The notes under the pieces are model-generated. The model was not told the origin of the DNA, did no database searches, and saw nothing but the letters and a program-made list of their open reading frames with translations. This document shows positions 29,561 through 39,201 of a DNA stretch of 64,000 nt, in pieces (position 1 is the stretch's first letter; the number at the start of each line of letters is the position of its first letter). The DNA comes from an uncultured Pseudovibrio sp. (GTDB taxonomy: Bacteria > Pseudomonadota > Alphaproteobacteria > Rhizobiales > Stappiaceae), in the NCBI GenBank assembly GCA_947496145.1, contig CANMBS010000002.1:211542-275541 (forward strand), read 5' to 3'. A program made the translations under genes and the position numbers.

Positions 29561-29703
29561 ACCCAAATCTTGATGAGGCAAGCAAAGCCTTGCTGGAAGG
29601 ACTGGAAGAAGATCATGACAGATCCTCGCAGGACCTTCCCCAAAAAAGCGGGTAGCACTGAGCCGCATATTTATTTCTACGTCATATCACTGAGGTTTCT
29701 TCT

Positions 29704-30879
29704 TTGACTGCTCCCCTGGAAAACATTCGAGTACTGGAACTGGCGCGCATTCTTGCAGGGCCATGGATTGGGCAAACGCTTGCCGACCTGGGAGCAGATG
29801 TCATCAAAGTGGAAAGCCCGCGCGGCGACGACACACGTACGTGGGGTCCCCCTTTTATTGAGGAAGAAAATGGCAATAAAAGCGCCGCCTACTTCCACGC
29901 CTGCAATCGTGGCAAGCGCTCAATCACAGCTGACTTTTCAAAACCAGAAGATCTGGAACTGATCCATGATCTGGTCCGCCAAAGCGATATCCTGATCGAA
30001 AACTTTAAAGTTGGCGGTCTCGCTAAGTTTGGTCTGGATTACGAGAGCCTGAAAAAGATCAATCCGAAACTTATTTACTGCTCTGTCACCGGCTTCGGTC
30101 AGGATGGACCTTATGCTCATCGGGCCGGATATGACTTCATGATTCAGGGCATGGGCGGCATCATGGACCTGACAGGACCCAAAGGCGGTGAACCACAAAA
30201 GGTTGGTGTTGCCTTTGCTGATATTTTTACGGGTCTTTATGGTGTCATCGGTATTCAGGCAGCATTGCGACGCCGCGACCTGACTGGAGAAGGCGAGTGG
30301 ATTGATATGGCCCTGCTGGATGCTCAGGTAGGGGTGCTGGCAAATCAGGCAATGAATTATCTCAGCAGCGGAAACGTACCCACTCGTATGGGTAATGCAC
30401 ACCCGAATATCGTACCCTATCAGGTGTTTGAAGTGAAAGATGGCCATTTCATTGCTGCTGTTGGCAACGATCAGCAATTTGCAAACTTCTGCAAAATTCT
30501 GGGTGATCCATCATTAGCAAATGATGGCCGCTATGCCACTAATCCTGCCCGCGTTAAGCATCGCGATGAATTAACAGCAAAGCTGCAGGAACTGGTGCTT
30601 CAGTTTAACCGTGATGAACTTCTCAGAAAAATGGAAGAATTTGGTGTTCCGGCAGGACCAATCAACAGCGTTGCAGATGTCTTGCAGGATCCGCAAATCG
30701 CCCATCGCCAGATGAAAGTGGATTTGCCAGTGTCTTCAGCAGATGCCACACATCAAACTTATGTGCGCACGCCAATCCGGTTTACAAATTCAAAGTTGAA
30801 ACTGGAAAAAGGTGCACCAGCTCTTGATGAACATAGAAACAGTATATTGAGAGAATTAGGCAAGCAAGCTATAGAATAA
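29704..30879 (+). CDS. CaiB/BaiF (class III) CoA-transferase
   Basis: A 391-residue CoA-transferase. The N-terminus LENIRVLELARILAGPW...LADLGADVIKVESP and the later GYDFMIQGMGGIMDLTG, containing the conserved Asp (D144) used for the acyl-enzyme intermediate, are typical of the family; formyl-CoA, carnitine and succinyl-CoA:acid transferases share them. Substrate cannot be assigned. The start is TTG at 29704 with GAGG 8 bases upstream; no in-frame ATG fits the conserved N-terminus. It is followed after about 90 bases by a cyclase gene of no obvious functional link. Confidence 0.9.
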   Translation: MTAPLENIRVLELARILAGPWIGQTLADLGADVIKVESPRGDDTRTWGPPFIEEENGNKSAAYFHACNRGKRSITADFSKPEDLELIHDLVRQSDILIENFKVGGLAKFGLDYESLKKINPKLIYCSVTGFGQDGPYAHRAGYDFMIQGMGGIMDLTGPKGGEPQKVGVAFADIFTGLYGVIGIQAALRRRDLTGEGEWIDMALLDAQVGVLANQAMNYLSSGNVPTRMGNAHPNIVPYQVFEVKDGHFIAAVGNDQQFANFCKILGDPSLANDGRYATNPARVKHRDELTAKLQELVLQFNRDELLRKMEEFGVPAGPINSVADVLQDPQIAHRQMKVDLPVSSADATHQTYVRTPIRFTNSKLKLEKGAPALDEHRNSILRELGKQAIE

Positions 30880-30972
30880 CCACTAGCGATACAGCGCGAA
30901 AGGAAGGCAGTTTGACCTCGGTTCGGGAATGCTCAAAATACATATGCATTTCCTTTAGAGGTGGGTCGCGCG

Positions 30973-32868
30973 TTGAAGTTTTGGACTAGAAAAAAGAATA
31001 GAACGCCAAACTCCAGGCAGGGCTGCTGTAAAATCTCGCTAACATGGCTTGTCAGTCTCACATTTGTGACGATTGTAACACTATGTGGCGGGATCGTGCT
31101 GTATATGTCAGTCCTCTCCAATCTGAAGAACACTCGCAGCTTGATTGAGAAAGCGTCGATCATGTCGACCGAGGCAATCAATGCAGATGTCGGGGCTTAT
31201 ATGGCACCGGCGTTCGGTTCCGTTCATTCAATTAAGGTATATGCTGAAGAACAGTCCACGCCTCACGCTGCAATCCTTCGGGCAAAGCAAACATTCCGTG
31301 GTGTTATGTTTGGGGTCAACAGTGTCGAAGGTCTTGTGTTGACGCTGCCAGATGGCAGTAATTGGGGATTGCGGCGCGATGAACGCTCGCAGGATCTGGC
31401 ATCCTTCTCACCAGACCAGACCTATTTTAACTTCTCTGAGTTTCAGCGCATGAACTCACTGGCGACGTGGGATCCGTTCTGGGGTGATTATTACCTTACT
31501 GGAAGCGAGCCCTTTGCCACCGTCACCAGTGCAATCACCTTGAGAGGGGAAACGATTGCATATGTGTCTGCGATGATTTCCATTAAACGTATTGGCACAG
31601 TCTTATCCCGCAACAGTCAGGACCATGTACCTCAGGCTCTGGATAATGAGGATGTCACTCGTTTTATACTGACAGGCGATTTAGAGGTCATGGCTTATTC
31701 TTCGCCGCAAAACCAGTTGCAGGAGCATAACTTATTTAAGGATATTAAAGAGTTTGGGGACCCAATCCTTGCAAGACTTGAGGAAAGTGAGCGTCAGCCA
31801 TTCAGCCCGCGGGCAGAAAAGAAAGGTGTGTCTTTACACCTCGTCTATCTGGATGACGACATTTACGTTCTGGTTTTGCAAAGGAACGTTGCCCCGGACG
31901 GAGAAGTCTATTTTGTCGGAGAATATCAGCTTGCCAACTCGCGTTATGATGAGTTCTCACGTCTGATCAACTCCGTATTTGCGGGTATCGTTATTGTCTT
32001 TCTGTCAGCTCTTGTTGCTGTCTTCTTTGCACGCCGCCTTTCAAAACCGCTGAAGGGAATCGCGACACAGGCGGAAAAATTCGGGGCACTGGAATTTGAA
32101 CATTTAACGCCCCTTCCTAAAAGTCATATCCACGAAGTGGATCAGATCACATCCGCTATGAATGCAGGTGCCAGCGGTCTTCGGGCGATGAGCCGCTATA
32201 TTCCCAAATCTCTCTATTTCCAGCTGATGGAGATGGGCATTGACCGCGCAGCAAAAGCAAAAGAAGCAGAACTGACAATCCTGATTACGGACATTGTGGG
32301 CTTCACATCATTTTCGGAGCACAGGAGTGCAGGGGAGATTGCAGACCTCCTGAACGAGCATTTTAAACTGCTCGTTTCTGCTGTCGAAACCCATCAGGGC
32401 ACAGTCGATAAATTCATGGGTGATGGAATGCTGGCATTCTGGGGGGCACCCCATGAGCAGTCAGACCATGCCCAACGAGCCATCGCAGCAGCTCAGGACA
32501 TGGTTGCTGTCATTGAGGCCGCGAACAAAGCCATGCCAGAAAACGCCTTTAGCGTGCGTATTGCCATTCATACTGGTCGTGTCGTTGTTGGAAACGTCGG
32601 GGCAGTCGAGCGCTGGAACTACACAGTCGTTGGCGATGCGGTCAATGTGTGCAGTCGCCTGCAAAACCTGCGCGAAAATAAGCCAGCCTCAAATGGGGCC
32701 TGTGTGGTTCTCAGCGGCGAGACCGTGGAAAGCGCCGGGCAAACTGACAACCTGACATGTCATGGCAGTTTCGAGGTTCGTGGGCGCAAAGGCAAAGTCG
32801 AAGTCTGGCAACTCGACCCGGTCCAGCCCGATGACCATGATTTCCCTGATCTTATGGTCAGGCAGTAA
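30973..32868 (+). CDS. Membrane adenylate cyclase, class III, with extracytoplasmic sensor
   Basis: About 631 residues. A basic N-terminus precedes membrane segment 1 (about 22-46); a periplasmic cache-like sensor region of nearly 290 residues follows, then membrane segment 2 (about 334-353), a HAMP linker and the class III cyclase domain. Metal-binding aspartates are D440 (LITDIVGFTSFSE) and D484 (KFMGDGMLAFWG); the Lys in TVDKF and the Asp in VVGDAVN fit ATP rather than GTP. TTG 30973 has AGAGGTGG 8 bases upstream and is preferred; GTG 30961 is the alternative. It probably turns an external signal into cAMP. Confidence 0.88.
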   Translation: MKFWTRKKNRTPNSRQGCCKISLTWLVSLTFVTIVTLCGGIVLYMSVLSNLKNTRSLIEKASIMSTEAINADVGAYMAPAFGSVHSIKVYAEEQSTPHAAILRAKQTFRGVMFGVNSVEGLVLTLPDGSNWGLRRDERSQDLASFSPDQTYFNFSEFQRMNSLATWDPFWGDYYLTGSEPFATVTSAITLRGETIAYVSAMISIKRIGTVLSRNSQDHVPQALDNEDVTRFILTGDLEVMAYSSPQNQLQEHNLFKDIKEFGDPILARLEESERQPFSPRAEKKGVSLHLVYLDDDIYVLVLQRNVAPDGEVYFVGEYQLANSRYDEFSRLINSVFAGIVIVFLSALVAVFFARRLSKPLKGIATQAEKFGALEFEHLTPLPKSHIHEVDQITSAMNAGASGLRAMSRYIPKSLYFQLMEMGIDRAAKAKEAELTILITDIVGFTSFSEHRSAGEIADLLNEHFKLLVSAVETHQGTVDKFMGDGMLAFWGAPHEQSDHAQRAIAAAQDMVAVIEAANKAMPENAFSVRIAIHTGRVVVGNVGAVERWNYTVVGDAVNVCSRLQNLRENKPASNGACVVLSGETVESAGQTDNLTCHGSFEVRGRKGKVEVWQLDPVQPDDHDFPDLMVRQ

Positions 32869-33079
32869 CTCTTAAAGATTATGCTGGAAACAGCCTGCGG
32901 CGCTATCGGACAACATGATATAAACAAGGATTGAAACAAACGAGCTTAAACGCAAACTGCTTTAGTTTAATTTAAGTGTGCAGCCCAATCCAACCTCATT
33001 GAAAGAAAGCCCTGTTTTAGTGTGAGCGTGCAAATAGTTCTGTTTGTGCGCGATCATAGGCAATGAGGAAGGGACACAG

Positions 33080-34975
33080 GTGCCCCTGCTTGATGTTAAA
33101 GGGCTAACCGTAGAGTTTCGCGGAGATGACGGGCTTCATGATGTCGTCCGCGATGTGTCCTTCAGTGTGCCGCAAAACAAATGCGTAGCACTGGTTGGGG
33201 AATCTGGCTCTGGTAAAACGGTTATTTCCAAAGCCATCATGGGCATTCTGCCTGCAAAGGCAAAAGTTACATCCGGCCAGATTCTCTTTAACAACATCCG
33301 CTCCCGATCCGCTCCCATCGACATTGCAAAGCTACCACCTACGGGCGCCGGCATGCGTGCCATTCGCGGCAATCAGATTGCCATGATTTTTCAGGAGCCC
33401 ATGGTCTCGCTCTCCCCGCTGCACACGATAGGCGATCAGATCAGCGAAGCGGCAAAACTTCACCGGTCTGTAGGAAGAAAGGAAGCGCGGGAGCTGACAA
33501 AGGAAATGCTGCGACTTGTCCGGTTTCCAGAGCCTGACCGGGCAATCCGGGCCTATCCTTTTGAACTCTCAGGAGGATTGAGACAGCGTGCACTGATCGC
33601 CATGGCACTCATCTGCCGCCCATCCTTGCTGATCGCAGACGAACCTACCACCGCGCTGGATGTGACGATTCAAGCCGAAATACTGAAGCTCATCAAAGAC
33701 GTTCAGGCCGAGTTGAACATGACGCTTCTCATGATCACCCATGACTTTGGTGTGGTCACCAATATGGCAGATGAAGTGGTGGTTGTTTACAATGGTGAAC
33801 TGATGGAGAAGGGAAGCACAGAAGACCTCTTCATGCGGCCTGAACATCCTTACCTGAAAGCCCTGCTAAACGCAGTTCCATCCCTCTCGATGGATCCGGA
33901 TGAGCGCCTGGTTCCAATCAGACCAATCAAGCCTCGACGAAAACAGGAGGGTGTCATCCCCCATACAGTTCATCAAGGGTTTGGTGGAGCACCTCTTATT
34001 CAACTGGAAGAAGTCAGCAAAACCTTCACTTTCAAAAACCTGCGCAGCAAAAAGCGCAGAGGCATGACAACGGCTCTTGATAACGTCTCTCTCACCGTTT
34101 GCAAGGGCGAATGCCTTGGCATTGTCGGAGAATCCGGGTCAGGCAAAACAACGGCAGCTCTTGCAATGTTACGTGCTTTCCCGCTCACAAACGGCAAAAT
34201 CACGTACACCACCGAAAACGGTCCCTGTGATATTCAAGACTTTACGGAAGCTGAGCTGTTTCAGTACCGGAAAAAAGCGCAGATAATTTTTCAGGACCCG
34301 TTTTCCTCCTTAAATCCCAGACGAACCCTCAATGAAATCCTTCAGGAGCCGCTCATCATTCACAAAATGGGCAACAGTCTGACGCAGGGAACTCGCATCC
34401 TAGAGCTGATGGATTTGGTGGGTCTCTCTCCCCGTTATCTGCGTCGCTACCCTCATTCCTTCTCTGGAGGTCAGCGGCAGCGTATCGGGATTGCCAGAGC
34501 TCTGGCATTGAATCCGGAATTTCTAATCTGTGATGAACCAACTTCGGCGCTAGATGTGTCGGTGCAGGCTCAAATCCTCAATCTCTTAAAAGACCTGAAA
34601 GATGAACTCGGCCTTACCTATGTTTTTGTGAGCCATAACCTTGCGGTCGTTGATTACATATCAGATCGTATCGCAGTCATGTGCAAAGGCAAGCTGGTAG
34701 AAGTCGGTCCAACCCGTCAGGTCATAGATAACCCAATTCATCCATATACTAGTGCGCTGCTTAAAGCGGTCCCGGAACCATCTCTGGATCATAAACTCGA
34801 CTTTGCTGCACTTGATGAAGGTGCTGGTTCTGACCCCTACCAGTGGCCATCCCCATTCCGGATGGGATACTCCACAGTGCCTTACCTGATCGAGATGGAG
34901 CCAGACCACTGGGTTTGTGCACCGGGGGATGAAGCCCTTCAGGTGCTTTCCGGGTTAGGAGGGCAAGGCCGTTGA
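33080..34975 (+). CDS. Peptide-type ABC transporter, double ATP-binding protein (DppD-DppF fusion type)
   Basis: A 631-residue protein with two complete ATPase domains. Walker A GESGSGKT occurs twice, signatures are LSGGLRQR and FSGGQRQR, and Walker B segments are LLIADEPTTALD and FLICDEPTSALD. It energises a peptide/nickel-type importer with the binding protein and permeases encoded downstream. GTG 33080 is chosen (GAGGAAGGG 6 bases upstream); the frame extends to TTG 33044. Its stop overlaps the start of the binding-protein gene. The 211-base region before it has no gene; it is AT-rich and probably holds the promoter. Confidence 0.92.
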   Translation: MPLLDVKGLTVEFRGDDGLHDVVRDVSFSVPQNKCVALVGESGSGKTVISKAIMGILPAKAKVTSGQILFNNIRSRSAPIDIAKLPPTGAGMRAIRGNQIAMIFQEPMVSLSPLHTIGDQISEAAKLHRSVGRKEARELTKEMLRLVRFPEPDRAIRAYPFELSGGLRQRALIAMALICRPSLLIADEPTTALDVTIQAEILKLIKDVQAELNMTLLMITHDFGVVTNMADEVVVVYNGELMEKGSTEDLFMRPEHPYLKALLNAVPSLSMDPDERLVPIRPIKPRRKQEGVIPHTVHQGFGGAPLIQLEEVSKTFTFKNLRSKKRRGMTTALDNVSLTVCKGECLGIVGESGSGKTTAALAMLRAFPLTNGKITYTTENGPCDIQDFTEAELFQYRKKAQIIFQDPFSSLNPRRTLNEILQEPLIIHKMGNSLTQGTRILELMDLVGLSPRYLRRYPHSFSGGQRQRIGIARALALNPEFLICDEPTSALDVSVQAQILNLLKDLKDELGLTYVFVSHNLAVVDYISDRIAVMCKGKLVEVGPTRQVIDNPIHPYTSALLKAVPEPSLDHKLDFAALDEGAGSDPYQWPSPFRMGYSTVPYLIEMEPDHWVCAPGDEALQVLSGLGGQGR

Positions 34976-36879
34976 AATCATTCAGTTTGTTTCTGTGTGT
35001 TTTTACTTTGGCAATCATGGCTCTGCCAAAGTTCTCATTAGCGCTCCTCCTGAAAGAGACCCGCACAATCGCACCCGGATTGCCACCCATTGCTGAACGT
35101 GTCCCTAAAGAACCACTGATCACAAACCCGGAGCTTATTGGCCGCGTGGTTGGAGTGCAGGGAGGCTCTTTGCATACCCTGATCTCCAGGCCCAAAGATG
35201 TCCGCCTGATTAACGTGTGGGGGTATGCCAGACTGGTCGGTTTCAACGAGAAACTGGAGCTTTATCCGGATATTCTGGAGAGTGTCGACAATAAGTTTGA
35301 TAAGATATTCACGCTCAATCTGCGCGAAGGTCATAAATGGTCGGATGGCAGCCCCTTCACCGCAGAAGATTTCCGGTTCTGGTATGAAGATGTAGCTTTG
35401 AACTCCAAGCTGAATCCTATCGGCCTTCCCGGCTTTATGCTGGTGGAAGGAATGGGGCCAAAGTTTATGGTCCTTAATGAAACCACAGTTCGCTACTCCT
35501 GGCACAAACCAAATCCTTTATTCCTGCAGGAACTCGCCAAGGCACGCCCGCCTTTTATTTACAAACCGGCTGCCTATCTGAAGCAGTTCCATGAAACCTA
35601 TGGGAATCTGGAGTTTATTCGCTCCATAGCACGTATTGAAAAAGTGAGAGGCTGGGCTCCTCTGTTTAATCGTATGGATGACATGTACGGTGCAACAAAC
35701 CCCCATATTCCCACACTGCAACCATGGGTGCCGCGAACGGCCTCCGGAGAGCGCCGCGCAGTCATGGAGCGTAACCCTTTCTTTCATCGCATCGATAACA
35801 CAGGGCAGCAACTGCCTTACATAGATCGCATCATCATGGATGTGGTGGATGGTAAACTCATTCCGGCAAAGACACTGGCAGGTGAAAGTGAGTTACAGGC
35901 GCGTGGTCTTGGGTTCTCGGATATTTCTGTCCTGAAGCGGGGCGAGCAAACCGAAGATTATGACACGCGGCTTTGGTTAAACTCCAAAGGCTCAGAGATT
36001 TCCATCCTTCCGAACTTAAGCATTCAGGACCCGGTCTGGCGTAAACTCATGCAGGACCGTCGCTTTCGTCATGCCCTGTCATTGGGCATTGATCGGGAGC
36101 TCATAAACAAAGTGCTTTACTTCGGTCTTGGAAGGCCGGGAAATGATACCGTCCTCGACGTCTCCCCACTCTATCGGCCAGACTTTCAAACCGTTTGGGC
36201 TGAGTACAATCCTGATTTGGCAAATCAACTGTTGGATGACATTGGGCTGACAGAAAAACGAGGCGATGGTATTCGCTTGATGGAAGACGGGCGGCCCCTT
36301 CAGCTCATCATTGAAATCACGGGAGAAAGCTCTGAACAGGATGATGCGCTGGAGCTGGTAGCTGAGACATGGAAGGAAATTGGTGTTTCAGCTTTCATTC
36401 GCCCCAGTCAGCGCGATACAATCCGCGCCCGTGCGCTTTCCGGCAACCTGATCATGTCAGTTTGGTCTGGTTTTGAAAACGGCGTGCCAACCGCCAACAT
36501 GCCGCCCATAGATTATGCGCCTACACGAGAAGATTTCCTTTCCTGGGCTCCTTGGGGCAATTACTATGAAAGTGACGGTCATGCAGGTGTTCAACCCGAC
36601 TGGGAACCGGCAATTCGACTAATTGATCTGTTCGACCAGTGGTTGGTGAGTTCCAGCTTTGAAGAGCGTGAAATGATCTGGGAACAGATGTTACAAATTC
36701 ATGCTGATGAGACCATCCATATTGGTCTGGTCAACGGTGTACGCCAGCCTGTTGTCGTGAAAGGATTGCTCAACGTGCCTGAGATGGGCATTTATGGTTG
36801 GGACCCGGGCGCACAGTTCGGCATTCATCGTATGGACCTGTTCTTTTTTGCTGATTTGCTGTCCGTGGAAACAGAGTAA
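34972..36879 (+). CDS. ABC transporter periplasmic binding protein, SBP_bac_5 family
   Basis: A 635-residue secreted solute-binding protein of the peptide/nickel class. A signal sequence (FSLFLCVFTLAIMALPKFSLA) starts it, and conserved segments include HKWSDGSPFTAEDFRFWYED and RRFRHALSLGIDRELINKV. It is about 100 residues longer than typical DppA, as in a subgroup of large binding proteins. The start is TTG at 34972 within a TTGA overlap with the ATPase stop, behind AGGAGG. The permeases that should follow lie 2.3 kb away, beyond rtcB-prfH. Confidence 0.9.
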   Translation: MKSFSLFLCVFTLAIMALPKFSLALLLKETRTIAPGLPPIAERVPKEPLITNPELIGRVVGVQGGSLHTLISRPKDVRLINVWGYARLVGFNEKLELYPDILESVDNKFDKIFTLNLREGHKWSDGSPFTAEDFRFWYEDVALNSKLNPIGLPGFMLVEGMGPKFMVLNETTVRYSWHKPNPLFLQELAKARPPFIYKPAAYLKQFHETYGNLEFIRSIARIEKVRGWAPLFNRMDDMYGATNPHIPTLQPWVPRTASGERRAVMERNPFFHRIDNTGQQLPYIDRIIMDVVDGKLIPAKTLAGESELQARGLGFSDISVLKRGEQTEDYDTRLWLNSKGSEISILPNLSIQDPVWRKLMQDRRFRHALSLGIDRELINKVLYFGLGRPGNDTVLDVSPLYRPDFQTVWAEYNPDLANQLLDDIGLTEKRGDGIRLMEDGRPLQLIIEITGESSEQDDALELVAETWKEIGVSAFIRPSQRDTIRARALSGNLIMSVWSGFENGVPTANMPPIDYAPTREDFLSWAPWGNYYESDGHAGVQPDWEPAIRLIDLFDQWLVSSSFEEREMIWEQMLQIHADETIHIGLVNGVRQPVVVKGLLNVPEMGIYGWDPGAQFGIHRMDLFFFADLLSVETE

Positions 36880-37038
36880 ACAGCCGTTGCTGCTGTCTTA
36901 AGGCGAGTGACATATTTGCAAGACCAGTCCTGATTTTAACTATGGTCTGATTTTGAAAGCACAGTGATCGCTTGCAGTTTTGTAAGAAGGGGTATAACAA
37001 AGCGCGCAAACCTACAGGCAAAGAGCCTGAAAAGCACT

Positions 37039-37177
37039 GGAGTATCTCATGCGTTTGTTAAGCCAGTTGTCCTCAAAGGGCATTGATCGGGCTTCACGCT
37101 AGCGTTAGCGGCCTGACCGATCACCTCCTTCCGCACCATGTGGAAGTGAACAGGATTCGATTTTTACAGGCCACATC
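37039..37177 (+). promoter_or_regulatory. Structured leader of the rtcB-prfH operon with a 16S 3'-end-like sequence
   Basis: After a GGAG (37039-37042) and a 17-codon ORF, TGATCGG (37084-37090) pairs with CCGATCA (37117-37123). The palindrome ACGCTAGCGT (37096-37105) lies in the loop and contains the leader ORF stop. GATCACCTCCTT (37119-37130) equals the 3' end of 16S rRNA, including the anti-Shine-Dalgarno bases. A second stem, CTTCCGCA/TGTGGAAG with one G-T pair (37128-37146), follows. rtcB itself has only a weak CAGG before its ATG. A translation-sensing role is inference. Confidence 0.45.
37049..37102 (+). CDS. Possible leader peptide, 17 codons
   Basis: ATG at 37049 with GGAG six bases upstream opens a short frame MRLLSQLSSKGIDRASR ending at TAG 37100-37102. 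It covers the left arm of the leader hairpin, so a ribosome on it would open that hairpin. It has no runs of rare residues to suggest classic amino-acid attenuation. Good spacing and placement support it; there is no homology evidence. Confidence 0.4.
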   Translation: MRLLSQLSSKGIDRASR

Positions 37178-38338
37178 ATGGGCAATTTATATGGTAATGG
37201 CACCAGTAGTGCGAGTAGCACACGCGCGCCAATACACCGCTTCTATGCCTCCTCCACCTGGATTGAGGGGAAGGCAGAGGATCAACTCACTCAAATTTCA
37301 AAACTAACGCCTGTCCAGCAGGTTGCAGCTTTCCCAGACCTTCATCCGGGAAAGTGGGGACCAGTCGGCTGTGCCGTTTTATCAAAAAACATCCATCCGC
37401 AACTGATCGGTAATGACATCGGTTGTGGCATGTCTGTGTTCAAAACAACGCTGAACCTGCGCAAGTTCAGGCAAGACAAGGCAGCTGCTCGTCTTCGCAT
37501 ACTGGCAGACCCTGCAAACGAGCAGGATGCAGAAGAAATGCTACAAAGCGTTGGGCTGGAAGACGCACCTTATGTGTCATCTCTCGGCAGCATCGGAGGA
37601 GGAAACCACTTCTGCGAAGTCCAGACACTTTCTGAAGTTCTGGACCCGGCTTTAGCAGAACAGTATGGGATCAGAAAAGGAGACGTTCTTTTTCTGGTGC
37701 ACAGCGGATCTCGTGGCTATGGCATGTCTGTTTTCGAAGGCCATGTCAGTGCTCCTGCAACAGGATACGATCCAGCCTCCGAACGGGCAGTGCTCTACCT
37801 TCATGAGCACGACAAAGCCGTGAACTGGGCAAGTGCAAACCGCCGTTTGATCGCAGAACGCGCCGCAATTGCTTTGCGATGTGATCTGGAATTACTGGCA
37901 GATACTCCGCATAATCTGATTGAACCTTTCAGGGGAAGCTATCTGCATCGCAAAGGTGCGGCCAGAGCTGAAGCTGGTCTGGTTCCACTGGCAGGCTCGC
38001 GGGACACGCTCAGTTACCTGTTGCACACCGTTAATCCAAACCCCGCAGCCCTGTCTTCGCTCGCCCATGGTGCCGGGCGAAAGTATGACCGGGCCTCAAT
38101 GGTAGCGCGGCTTGGAACAAAAAAGTCAGTGCAGCAACGTTTGCTGAACACCGACTTAGGTGGCCGGGTAATCTGTGAAGACAAGAAGCTCCTCATAGAA
38201 GAGGCCCCGCAGGCATATAAGAGCTCTGTCAAAGTGTTCAGCGATTTATGCGATGCCAAACTTGCTCAGGGTGTGGCAAGCCTTAGACCTCTGATCACCT
38301 TTAAACGAGTTCAGCACGACGATGGAGGACAAGTGTAA
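37178..38338 (+). CDS. rtcB2: RNA-splicing ligase RtcB-like protein of the PrfH-associated type (RtcB2)
   Basis: A 386-residue RNA ligase joining 2',3'-cyclic phosphate (or 3'-phosphate) and 5'-OH ends with GTP and Mn2+. Active-site segments are intact: GNDIGCGM (D80, C83), GSIGGGNHF (H144), HSGSRG (H175), TPHNLIE (H245) and AHGAGR with the guanylylated H297. The N-terminal [12 protein letters not shown] and the length near 385 match the subgroup linked to release factor H rather than the longer classic RtcB (about 400-480). Its stop overlaps the prfH start (TAATG). Pairing with PrfH points to repair of cleaved 16S rRNA. Confidence 0.9.
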   Translation: MGNLYGNGTSSASSTRAPIHRFYASSTWIEGKAEDQLTQISKLTPVQQVAAFPDLHPGKWGPVGCAVLSKNIHPQLIGNDIGCGMSVFKTTLNLRKFRQDKAAARLRILADPANEQDAEEMLQSVGLEDAPYVSSLGSIGGGNHFCEVQTLSEVLDPALAEQYGIRKGDVLFLVHSGSRGYGMSVFEGHVSAPATGYDPASERAVLYLHEHDKAVNWASANRRLIAERAAIALRCDLELLADTPHNLIEPFRGSYLHRKGAARAEAGLVPLAGSRDTLSYLLHTVNPNPAALSSLAHGAGRKYDRASMVARLGTKKSVQQRLLNTDLGGRVICEDKKLLIEEAPQAYKSSVKVFSDLCDAKLAQGVASLRPLITFKRVQHDDGGQV

Positions 38339-38976
38339 TGCAACCGCCATCTTCAATTCGTCTTCTCATCACCAGTGGCAACGGGCCAGTGGAATGTCGT
38401 GAGGCCGTTTTGCACGCAACAAAGAGGATTGAGCAGGAAGCTCATGATTTGTCTTTGGAGGTACTTTGCGAACTTGCCGAAGTGCGAAACCGTGATTTTC
38501 CCGGTTCCGCAATTGTCTCCCTAACCGGTCCCAAAGCCAAAATGCTTGCAGAACGATGGGTTGGTACAGTGAAATGGACATGCAAAAGCCGTCACAGATC
38601 AGGACACAAGCGACAAAACTGGTTTATCGGCATTTTCCAACTGGAGGAAAATGATTGTGAACCTGAAGACCTGCGTTCAGAAGACCTCAACTACCAAAGT
38701 TTCCGGGCTGGAGGTCCCGGAGGACAACATCAAAACAAAACCGACAGCGCAGTGAGACTAACGCATGTTCCAACCGGTCTTTCCGTTGTTGCAAAAGATG
38801 AACGATCCCAGTTCCGCAACAAGCAACTGGCCTACGAAAGACTGCGTGAAAAAATGTCACTGAAGCAAACACTGGCTGAAGCAATTGGCAGAAGACAGGA
38901 GAACCTGCTTCACCATCAACTGGAGCGTGGAAACCCGATACGCTGGTTTCAAGGCCCTTACTTTAAAGAAAAGTGA
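38338..38976 (+). CDS. prfH: Peptide chain release factor homolog PrfH
   Basis: A 212-residue short release-factor homolog. The GGQ motif for peptidyl-tRNA hydrolysis lies in [20 protein letters not shown] (GGQ 128-130), followed by the family's [19 protein letters not shown]. It lacks the stop-codon recognition domain of RF1/RF2, as is normal for PrfH. It is translationally coupled to rtcB. Known members act on ribosomes with damaged decoding centres, releasing the stalled peptide so that the RtcB partner can reseal the RNA. The N-terminal 100 residues are the PrfH-specific domain. Confidence 0.92.
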   Translation: MQPPSSIRLLITSGNGPVECREAVLHATKRIEQEAHDLSLEVLCELAEVRNRDFPGSAIVSLTGPKAKMLAERWVGTVKWTCKSRHRSGHKRQNWFIGIFQLEENDCEPEDLRSEDLNYQSFRAGGPGGQHQNKTDSAVRLTHVPTGLSVVAKDERSQFRNKQLAYERLREKMSLKQTLAEAIGRRQENLLHHQLERGNPIRWFQGPYFKEK

Positions 38977-38982
38977 TGCTCA

Positions 38983-39015
38983 GTTGTCCCAAATGCAGTG
39001 TGTATTTGGGACAAC
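38983..39015 (+). terminator. Perfect 12-bp hairpin after prfH
   Basis: GTTGTCCCAAAT (38983-38994) and ATTTGGGACAAC (39004-39015) form a perfect stem around a 9-base loop, eight bases after the prfH stop. No T-run follows, so it may be a weak terminator, an mRNA end-stabiliser or a boundary of the inserted module. The remaining 39016-39201 contains no gene. Confidence 0.5.
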
Positions 39016-39201
39016 CTGCTGATCCTTCCTGTGCCAGACAATCCGGTGCTGATTACAAGATATTGCGTGAGGTTCTACTACGGTTGTTAAACGCCTGCTA
39101 ACCCAGCCCCTCAAACTGCACTGGATTTTCTCAGAAAAACCCAAGAGTGCTCTTTTACACTTCTCTGGCAGGTTTTCGAGAGAGGGAAGAAAGGGAAGCG
39201 G

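Noticed and set aside
37083..37307. A 74-codon plus-strand frame overlapping the rtcB start
   Set aside because: Out of frame with the conserved RtcB N-terminus and with low-complexity composition; the 17-codon leader ORF has the better ribosome binding site.
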